NCBI GenBank assembly: GCA_963930655.1 | Contig: OZ005606.1 | Span: 22,546,001 to 22,610,000 of the forward strand | Reading direction: 5' to 3' | Length of the DNA: 64,000 nt | Source of the DNA: Myrica gale | Taxonomy: Eukaryota; Streptophyta; Magnoliopsida; Fagales; Myricaceae | Shown here: in pieces, positions 55,326 to 64,000 of the stretch | How the letters are laid out: every line of letters starts with the position of its first letter | Numbering within the stretch: position 1 is the stretch's first letter | Made by a program: the position numbers and the translations under genes | Notes under the pieces: model-generated | The model's input: the letters and a program-made list of their open reading frames with translations, nothing else | Told to the model about the DNA's origin: nothing | Database searches by the model: none

Positions 55326-58300
55326 AGTGATAGCAACTCAGATGTGTTGCCTCCTAAGGGATTTATGTCACTCTCTCGTTATGAGATTAATTTCTCTAAT
55401 AGGTTCTGATGGTCAACCCCTTCAATATAACAGTTATATTTATAGGCATTGGGAAACCCTAAAGAGAGCACGAGACATATGATCTTTAGGGATCTCAAAT
55501 TTCAGTCGTAGGATAAAACTGAAAAACTCTTATTCTAATACAATTAGGGATTCTACTAAGTACAATCAAGTCCATCAATATATTGTAATTGACCCCTGAA
55601 ATTTGAGATTATTGCAAATATGCCCCTTTACATACAATTAATTCATTCCACCAAACTATATTTCATATGAGATATTAGGACTAGATTAATTAATTTGGTT
55701 ATCGAGGGCACATAATTCTAACAATCTCTCACTTGTCCTCAGAACCAAATATCACTGTCATGTCTCTATCTCTTGTAAACTTGATTTCTTAGTTCACAAC
55801 TCAGTTGGACCACAAAACAATTTTGAAATATATATAATATAGTTTTATGTATTCAGAAAATAGTTTTGTAAAACAATTCGGCCGGATTTCTTTTGGTCCA
55901 ACTCTTTCATGAATACTAACTTAATATACTATCTTTCCAAAAGACTAGTGGAACACAAATGAATGCTCCTTTGCCAAGAAGGAACACAAATCCGAACGTT
56001 GATCTTCGATCATCAATATATGATTGAAAATCTGAATCTGTATATCCCTGGACAGTCAGATCCTCACCGCCATACACTAAGAAATAGTGTTTTGTATTTC
56101 TCAAATACCTGAGGATATGTTTCACTGCTGACCAATGTTCTGGACCTGGATTGGATTGGTATCTACTCACAACGCTAACTACGTGACTAATATCAGGCGT
56201 AGTACAAAGCACAGCATACATGAGACTCCCTACAGCCGAAGCATAATGACAGTTACTCATCTTCTCTCTTTCTTCAGGTGTTTTTGGACAAATTTGCTTA
56301 GAGACATGAATTCCGTGTCTAAAGGGTAGAAACTCTTTCTTGGAATTTACCATGCTAAATCTAGCCAATATCTCGTCAATATAATTGACCTGTGAGAGAC
56401 CCAATAATCTCATATTTTGGTCTTTAAACACTTTGATCCCAATAATCGCTTCTCCAAGGTCTTTCATTGAAAATTGGTTAGACAACCACATTTTCACAGA
56501 TGACAAAGTCCCTACATCATTCCCAATGAGTATTAAATCATCCACATAAAGAACCAAAAAAGTAATAACACTCACACTAACCTTCTTGTAGACACAAGGT
56601 TCATCCATGTTTTGTGAGAAACCAAACGTTTTGATTGACACTTCAAAACGGATGTTCCAACAACATGATGCTTATTTTAGGCCATAAATGGATTTCTCCA
56701 ATTTGCACACTTTTGATTCATATGTCATGAAACCTCCTGGTTGGTCCATATAAATTTCTTCATGGATGTACCCATTCAAAAATGTGGTTTTTACATTCAT
56801 TTGTCATATCTCATAATTATAGTATGCTGCAATTGCCAATAGAATCCTTATGGACTTTAGCATGACTACCAGTGAAAATGTTTCCTTATAATCAATACCT
56901 GCCTTTTGAGTATACCATTTTGCCACCAGCCTAGCTTTAAAGTTCTCTACCTTTCCTGTTGGTTCAAGTTTCCTTTTGTAGACTCATTTGCAACATATAG
57001 GCTTAATGCCTTCTGGTTTATCTACCAAGGTTCATACCTTGTTGGAATACATGGAGTCCATCTCTGATTTCATGGCCTCATGCCAATGCTCAGCATTTTT
57101 GTCTTTCACTGCCTCTGTATAATCACAAAGATCAATCTCCAGTCCCTCAGATTTCATTTGATAAATCTCATTTAACAAATTGAATTTTACTGCAGGTCTT
57201 ATTATCCTTATACTGCGACGAGACTCCTGTGTCTCAACAGGTTCAGATTGATCAGTGGAAAAAACCATTTGATCCTCATTGTTCTCATTTTGCTCAGTTA
57301 CTGTACTATCTCTTTGCTCCTCAAGAGCAACTATACTCTCAGTTTCATTCAAACTATAATCATCTTCAAGAAAAGTAGCATTTCTGCTAACAAACATTTT
57401 GTTTTCATTAGGATTATAAAAGTAGAAACTATTAGTCATTTTGGGATAGCCTACAAATAGGCATCTATCAGTCCTTGATCCCATCTTATAAACATTAAAC
57501 CTTTTAACATGAGTTGGACAACCTTATATCTTAAAATGATTAAGACTTGACTTCTTGCCAGTCCATAACCCATATGGGGTATTAGGAACTTATTTTCTAA
57601 GGATCATGTTTAAAAAGTAAACAACGGTCTCCAAAGCATGTCCCCAAAATGATATGGGCAATTCAGATATGTTCATCATGGAACGAACCATTTCCAATCG
57701 AGTTATATTCCTTCTCTCTGCAACACCATTGTGTTGTGGTGTGCTTGGTGGTGTGAGTTAAGATATTATTCCATGATTTTTAAGATAAACTTTAAAATCA
57801 TCCAAGAGGTATTCGCCTCCCCTATCGGAGCGAATCATTTTAATGAAATTTCCAATATGTTGCTCAACTTCATTGTGGAATTTATTGAACTTTTAAAAAG
57901 ATTCTGATTTATGCTTCATCAGCTATAGATAACCATACCTAGAATAATCATCAATGAAAGTAATGAAATAAGATAAACCTCCTCTTGTCATGTGGTTGAA
58001 GGGACCACAAATATCAGTATGTATTAATCCTAATACTTCTGTGGCTCTTATTCCCTTTCCTGTAAAAGGGATTTTGGTTATCTTTCCTTGTAAGTAGGGC
58101 TCACAGATTGGATAGAGCTCAATTTTCAAAAATTGCAATGGCCAATAGGGTTTTATTCCTTCTCTCTGCAACATCATTGTGTTGTGGTGTGCCTGGTGGT
58201 GTGAGTTGAGATATTATTCCATGATTTTTAAGATTAACTTTAAAATCATCCAAGAGGTATCCGTCTCCCCTATTGGAGCGAATCATTTTACTGGACTTTC

Positions 58301-60460
58301 CAATCTGTTTCTCAACTGCATTGTGGAATTTCTTGAAACCTTTCAAAAGATTCTGATTTATACTTCATCAGGTATAGATAACCATATCTGGAATAATCAT
58401 CAATGAAAGTAATGAAATAAGAGAAACCTCATTTTGCCATGTGGTTGAAGGGATCATAAACATCATTATGTATTAATCCTAATACTTTTGTTGCTCTTAT
58501 TTCCTTTCCTGTAAAAGGGTCTTTGGTCATCTTTCCTTGTAAGCAGGGCTCACAGATTGAATAGGGCTCAATTTTCAAAAAATTGCAATGGCACATCCAT
58601 TACCAATCTATTAATTCTATCAATATTGACATGTCCAAGTCTTAGATGCCACAAATAGGTTGGATTAACATTCATTTTCCTCTTAAGGGATAACACACGA
58701 GAATCATCATTCTCAACATTATTCAAAGAATTATCAACATTCAAAAGATAAAGATCATCATAAATAATTCCAAAAGCAACAAATTTATTTTGAAACTTTA
58801 TAACAAGTTTTGGAATTGAAAAGAAATGAATATCCAGATAAAACAAGTTTTGAAACAGAAATCAAATTTCTACTAATTTCTGGAACATAAAGACAGTCTT
58901 CTATAATCAAAATTCTATTATTAGATAATTCTAAATTAAAAACTATGATGGCGGTCGCTGCAACAGTTACACCCGTCCCCATCTTAAGGATCAACTCCTC
59001 TTCATTTTGCCTTCTGGTTTCCTTGAGCTACTGCAACATATTGCAGATGTGAGATATAGAACCAAAATCCACTCACCATGAATTAAATGGATCATTCAAT
59101 AAATTCAATTCAATTACAAGCATATTTGGCACACCTTCAAAATGTTTGCTATTTTTAAGAGAAGCTAAGAAAACTCGACAGTTTCTCTTCCAGTGACCTG
59201 GCTTGCCGCAATGGAAACAATTTTCTTTGCCTTTGTTATTGTCACCTCCTCTGTTTCCTTGTCCACCTTGGACATTCTTAAATGTATGAAACCCCTTATT
59301 ATTTTTCTTGAATTTCTTAAACTTGGGTACCAGTTTCATAGAGACGTTAGATTTCTCTGTGACCATCACAGTAAGTTTGTCCTTCTTGATGAGATCTTGA
59401 GCTGACTGCAACATATTGAGCAGTTCTGACAATGTCACACTCATCTTGTTCATAGTGTAATTAAAGACAAACTGCTTGAAAGAATTAGGCAAAGATGAAA
59501 GAATGACATCAATTTTTGTGTCACTATCCATCTCGGCTCCCAAAAATTCCAATTCGTTGATGAAAGAAATCATCTTCAAGACATGATCTCGAACTGGGCT
59601 TCCTTCCACCATTTTTGTGGACATCAGATTCTTCATAGCAGTATGCCTAGCAAATCTGCTCTGCTCTCCAAACATTTCTTGGAGATGCAACATAATGCCT
59701 GCAGCTGTCGTTATGCCCTCACAATCTTTCTGCAAAACATTTGAGATTGAAGCCAAAATATAGCACTTCGCCATATTATCATCAGCATGCCACTTGTTAA
59801 AGACTTTCTTTTCTTCCTCAGTGGCATTGTCTAGGGCAAGCTCAGGTGTCTCAGAGGTTAGGACATAAACAATCTTATCAGCTGAGAGAACAATCATAAG
59901 ATTTCTCTTCCAATCAACATAATTCTGTCCTGTCAACCGATTGTCATCCAGAATCCTAGCCAAAGGATTAAAAGTCATTTTGAATCTGCAAAATCATTCA
60001 CATATATTCCCATTAGATTCAAGTTTTTGAATAACTAATGGTACCACTCATTCGAACAATAAACATATATATCAAATATATCACAATAATGAGAAATATA
60101 AAATTTATATTTATGACATTCTAAATGGGTATCGAGAATCTCTACTTTACATGCAACAACAATTCCATTTTGGTAATCATTGTACATATCTTGTAAAGGC
60201 GAATAGCTACTATTCATCAAAATTTACATCATATGCAAAATATTTTAAAATATTTGTGATTTTCGATTTTCTTTTGGCCTACCTAAATAGACATCTTTTG
60301 TACTATTTTAGCACTTGCGTTTATTTGGTTTGCGCATTCGGTTTTATCCATTTTGGCTTCAACCAATTTTAATAAAGTAAAACTCTCATTTATTAATAAT
60401 AGAGACCACATAAAAAATTACAATAATTAATCTTATTTAGCACCCAAAATTGGAATAAAA

Positions 60461-60790
60461 AATTCTTTTTTTTTTCGATCGGTCGGTCAACCGTTGACCG
60501 GTCAACCAGGTCAGACCCCTTTCCTGACTGGTCAAACCGGTTTGGCCTTGGACCGGGCAGACCGTCCTTGACCCGGACCGGTCAAACCGGCCCACTTGGC
60601 AGTGGGCTGAGTTCGTAACTCGGCCAACCCCAAGCTTTGGGCTTGGACTGGGCTCCAAGCCCAGACCTCCGGAGGGTTGGACACGCCTTTTTTATTTTGA
60701 CCCAGCCCAACTTTTGGGCTGGGCTACTGGAGCGGGTGGGGCAAAAATTCTCTACCCGTTTGGCCCAAGTGGGCTACGCGGTGATTTTAG
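60461..60790. repeat. GC-rich ACCGGTC repeat block
   Basis: A GC-rich stretch in AT-rich surroundings with many ACCGGTC/GGTCAACC/CCGGTTTGG words in both orientations, followed by GGGCTTGGACTGGGC and GCCCAACTTTTGGGCTGGGC. It adjoins the F-box half and the Copia fossil. It may be part of either the fossil's end or another repeat; this could not be decided. Confidence 0.4.
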
Positions 60791-60827
60791 AATAATGCTA
60801 TGCCAAAAGAAGAAGCCAACATGCGAC

Positions 60828-61217
60828 CTGGAAACTGAAGTTTGAAATCTGTCTGATTGAACTCGACCTTGGAAAGAGTAAGCAACCAGGTATTATTTCT
60901 AAGCGGGTTCTCATATCCTCGTAATTATAAGGAATGAACAAGAAGCTGCGGGTAGCGTGGAGAGCCTGAACCCTGGTGAAATCTCGGTTACATATTATAT
61001 TGGCCCATGTTTTGCACACGCACCTGGCACTCCGGTACAGGAACTCAGCAGGACATCGACTGAGAATGATAAAGATGATCTCTTCCGGAAGATAAGGTAG
61101 GTTGTTTCGCTTTCTTGCACTCGACGAAAGTACGGTTGCTCTCTCTGTGAGTTTCTCTCCTTTAGCTCTTGTTGCTTCGCTCAAAAGAGGAAAACTGCAA
61201 CCAACTCCTGTAATCAA
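60828..61217 (-). pseudogene. F-box protein gene, N-terminal half
   Basis: The minus strand carries a clear F-box: NNLPYLPEEIIFIILSRCP, then AEFLYRSARCVCKTWANII and CNRDFTRVQALHA. It continues SFLFIPYNYEDMRTRLEIIP and SIRQISNFSFQ, where a possible donor (CAG/GTCGCA) lies at about 60,828. F-box proteins join substrates to SCF ubiquitin ligases through SKP1. The upstream end has no in-frame ATG; a TTACAG acceptor at about 61,210 suggests an earlier exon that was not found. The C-terminal half lies at 50,628-51,447. I could not find a phase that joins the two halves cleanly, so a simple large intron is not proven. Confidence 0.65.
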
Positions 61218-62683
61218 TTCACAACAGAGCGGAAATCAAACAGAGTAAAAAGGCCGCAGAATTGTTATGCAATTGAAAACAATATTACATTTCAAGAATA
61301 AATTCAGAAAGAAGTAAAGGCACCGACCCATTGGCCCGATTTCAATGAGCAAAAGGATGAACAACCTATGAAAGCAATTAATCAGCAGCAAGGGTTCCTC
61401 TAACTTAACAGGTATATTTTTAATCCATCTAATACTGTGTTTGAACTTTTATATGTCAATTTCATGAGGAGAATTTGATATATAATATGTTGAAATTTAA
61501 TCTCAGCCACCAATCCAATTCCAGACCCATCTCGATAGAATTCTAGTGCTCGTTTTGGAAAAAAAATGTCAAAATTCAAATATGATTTTCAAAGAGTTGT
61601 TTTGGATTTGATTTTAGCTTTATGTTCAAAATTCAAATTTTGAGGTTTAAATATGATTTTCAAAGAGTTGTTTGGTTGATTAGGTTTTGAAATTATTTAT
61701 ACTATTTTTTATTAACAATATTATTCAGTTCTTGTGATATTTAAAATAAAAATTAATTTACAAAAATTAAAAAGCATAAAATTAAGAAACTAATAGTTAC
61801 ACAAATATCAAAATTATAAAATAGTTAAAATAACAAAAAATATTCTAATAAAATAAAAATAAAAACGAAATAAGATCGAAAATTTATATCAAATAAAAAA
61901 CTTTTCATCTAAAAAATTAAAAAATAGTTTAAAACTTTCAAAAAATAAAACTTCATAACATTTAGAAAATATAATAATTATAAAAATATTACGAAAATTA
62001 AAAATAAATAGAAACTTTTCATTTTTTGTTTGCAAAAAGTTGGTGAAAAAAAATTAAGAATGCATATTTGATTGTCAAATGATTTTTATTAGAGTTTGTG
62101 CTAAAGTAAGCAAAGATATGATTAATCTAATTATTTTTTTAAAAAAAAGTAAAGAAGTTTGTTAAAAAGTAAGGAGATCAGATAACATTTGATGCATTTT
62201 TTTTTGGTATGAAAAAATATTGCAGTTAGTGTGATTTTAAATTTGTGTGAAAATTATGAGATTTTGATATTTGGTAGTACAAAATTTAAATTTTTGAAAA
62301 AAAAAATTCTTAAAAAGTTGAATTTTTTAAACCAAACCTCTTCAGAATAAAAATCTCTTAAAAATAAAACAATTAAATTCAGACACAAAAAAAAGCATAA
62401 AAGAGTGTAAATTAGTTTTGTTTAATCACTTCATGGGAAAATACTCCAATCGGATTTAACAGAGATTAAAAAACATATGAAGTATTTTACTTCTGCTATG
62501 TTTTTTCTTTTGAAGAAACCAATTAATTTCATACAGATTGACAGAGAGATATTCTAATGTGAACTCTATCGCACACCAAAGAAATTGTTCTAAGACTGAG
62601 CGAAATTTTAATATTCTTTTATAAAGATATTGTTTGACAGAAAAAAATTTTCAATAAACTATTTTTGTCGCCAAAAAATAGAA

Positions 62684-62720
<37 letters not shown>

Positions 62721-64000
62721 TAAATAGCTAGGCCAGTAGAAAATTAAGATATCTATAAAAATTTTGAATTAAATTATCTTAAAGATTGTGAAAGTTATGA
62801 TGCAATATGACAATATGTTTGGAAGGAAAGTTGTTGTGAGAGCAGTTGTTAATATCTCATGATATGGCAGGAGTGGTCAAGCTCTTCATTTTCATTTAAA
62901 TATATCAAAAGTTGGCTACCTATATGATAATTAAACACTTAAATCCACACCATTCGGCCAGCAATTAATTAGTACGAGACAGGCTTGTAGAACCTCATAC
63001 AAAGTGGACCTCTATTCTATTCTAGTTGCCGGTTTCATTAAATTGGGCTCCAGCACTGGGTTAGGTTTAACCTTTTTACACTGAATACCCAAATGCGGCT
63101 CAGATTACTAAGAGAGCCCTTTTGTCATAAACACCAAATCAGATACGAGAAAATCCACTTTATTTATTGGGAATTTTTGTTTCTAAAAAAGAACCATTTT
63201 GTTATAATATAAGGCATCATTTGCTGTGGCCCAAAAAATAAGGACTAAAAAAATTATTTTACCCTTTAGAAAAATAAGCAGGCATGCTTGTCAAATTTGA
63301 CTAAAGGGAAGTTTAAAGTATATCCTCCTCCTCTTGCTTAATCATGCTTCGAAAGCAATTGATGATTCTAATGGGGCTGATAGTTGGTCATATTCAGTAT
63401 TCAGTCACAATATGGAACCCATGCACTGAACGAGGCAGCAAGTCCCAGTTAAGGCAAATCCTTATCGCAAAATATGTGTATGAATTACCAAGCCTTATTC
63501 TTCTCTATGGTAATCTGTGTTGAAAAAGCATGCATTCTTAGCTTAATCCTTAAGGTTTTGATTCTGATCTCTTCCTCATTGGAGAGGTTTTATGTAGCTT
63601 TCAATCATCTATTTCGTTGTGGAATCCAAACAGATAAAATGGGTTTCATGCGCATTAAATTTTGGGTCTCAACAAAGTAATTTAAAGGTTTTTAATACGC
63701 GGACATTCAAAATCACACCATGCTTTAACTTGGAGAAGAAGCATTCAGATATTCTATTCTCAAGTCACCGCCGGTAGGTGCTTTGCTTAAGAAGGTAGGC
63801 ATACAAGATGCGTAAAAAAAAGGAAGGAATTATTTCTCTCTAGAAAAATCAAGTCAAATTTCTTGTAGATATTCAGAGCATAATCACCTTCAAAATTGTT
63901 CTTCATCATAAAAGAATTTTTTTTATCCTTTTTAACACGAAAAACACCTTCAATCTCCAACAAAATTTTTCACAATCATTAAAATAATATAGAAAACGAA
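61218..64000. other. AT-rich intergenic, no gene recognised
   Basis: Very AT-rich. A possible large inverted-repeat element spans about 61,550-62,345 (left CTCGTTTTGGAAAAAAAATG and AAAATTCAAATTTTGAGG; right ACAAAATTTAAATTTTTG and AACCAAACCTCTTC), but the match is weak. An (ATT)n microsatellite lies at 62,688-62,721. The 68-codon frame at 63,474-63,680 has no domain. Confidence 0.5.
62688..62721. repeat. (ATT)n microsatellite
   Basis: About eleven uninterrupted ATT units, likely to vary in length between individuals. Confidence 0.9.

Larger units (their letters stand above)
51626..55329. mobile_element. CACTA (En/Spm) element, complete ends, 3.7 kb
   Basis: Starts CACTACAAAAAAAACCG at 51,626 and ends TTTTTTGTAGTG at 55,329. 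The 3-bp duplication ATA lies at 51,623-51,625 and 55,330-55,332. Both ends carry dense subterminal arrays of AGCGGCG, AACAGCGGT and GCCGCTAAAA words in both orientations (51,640-52,560 and 54,590-55,320), the transposase-binding type of structure known in CACTA elements. The interior is AT-rich with no TNPA/TNPD-like gene, so it is non-autonomous. The flanks rejoin as LTR-like sequence, so it seems to have landed in the Copia fossil's LTR. Confidence 0.95.
51448..60460 (-). mobile_element. Ty1/Copia-type fossil between the F-box halves
   Basis: Coding parts on the minus strand appear in Copia order: Gag with a CCHC zinc knuckle (CFHCGKPGHWKRNC) at 59,073-59,978, a pre-integrase region (HLRLGHVNIDRINRL) at 58,568-58,846, integrase-related sequence at about 57,700-58,560, and reverse transcriptase/RNase H (YVDDLILIGND, YTDSDFQSY) at about 55,916-57,000. 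An LTR-like stretch on the left (about 55,333-55,900) shares words with the solo LTR at 35,268. It seems to continue to the left of the CACTA element to about 51,455. The right LTR and both outer ends were not resolved. It is broken, with multiple breaks, and looks fairly old. Confidence 0.7.

Noticed and set aside
61550-62345. Large MITE in the AT-rich right flank
   Set aside because: The inverted similarity is limited to A/T-rich words. No target duplication was seen, so it was not called as a feature.

Overview
The window is nuclear DNA from a flowering plant, most likely a eudicot. The genes are split by GT-AG introns, most intergenic sequence is AT-rich and built of transposons, and the recognisable proteins are plant families: VRN1-like B3 proteins, the plastid rubredoxin/PDZ protein ENH1, a small LEA protein, a P-class PPR protein, an F-box protein and a CDR1-like aspartic protease. 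The species cannot be named from the sequence alone. Exon borders were read by eye from splice sites and unbroken frames.

Left third (1-19 kb): three tandem B3 genes on the minus strand. Copy A (2220-4624) is intact, with three exons and two B3 domains. Copy B (7877-10076) has an early stop in its second B3 domain and a 179-bp MITE downstream of that stop. Copy C (11254-18471) looks like two separate partial genes but is one gene. Its exon 2 is cut at about 11.7 kb by a 5-kb segment with terminal inverted repeats (to 16,680). The segment carries exons of at least two other genes, as a Pack-MULE does. Intron 1 of the same gene holds a second, 968-bp MULE with a perfect 9-bp target duplication. 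A LINE piece and a hAT (ZMYM1-like) transposase remnant lie between copies A and B.

Middle (19-45 kb): two large inverted-repeat elements, then ENH1 (six exons, minus), a dead aspartic protease gene, a 1.5-kb hAT element with 8-bp target duplications, a solo LTR, and the two-exon LEA gene. The 4.2-kb LEA intron is full of small inverted-repeat elements, one nested in another. ENH1 and this LEA gene resemble Arabidopsis At5g17170 and At5g17165, which are neighbours by locus number, so this part may be conserved microsynteny.

Right third (45-64 kb): a four-exon PPR gene (minus), an N-terminal fragment of a PTM-like chromatin protein (plus), and an F-box gene whose two halves lie about 9.4 kb apart. 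Between the halves sits a broken Copia-type fossil, with a complete-ended 3.7-kb CACTA element inside or beside its LTR. The last 2.7 kb is AT-rich with no gene recognised.

No bacterial-type or defence system is present. The most unusual structure is the B3 gene split by a gene-carrying MULE-like segment.
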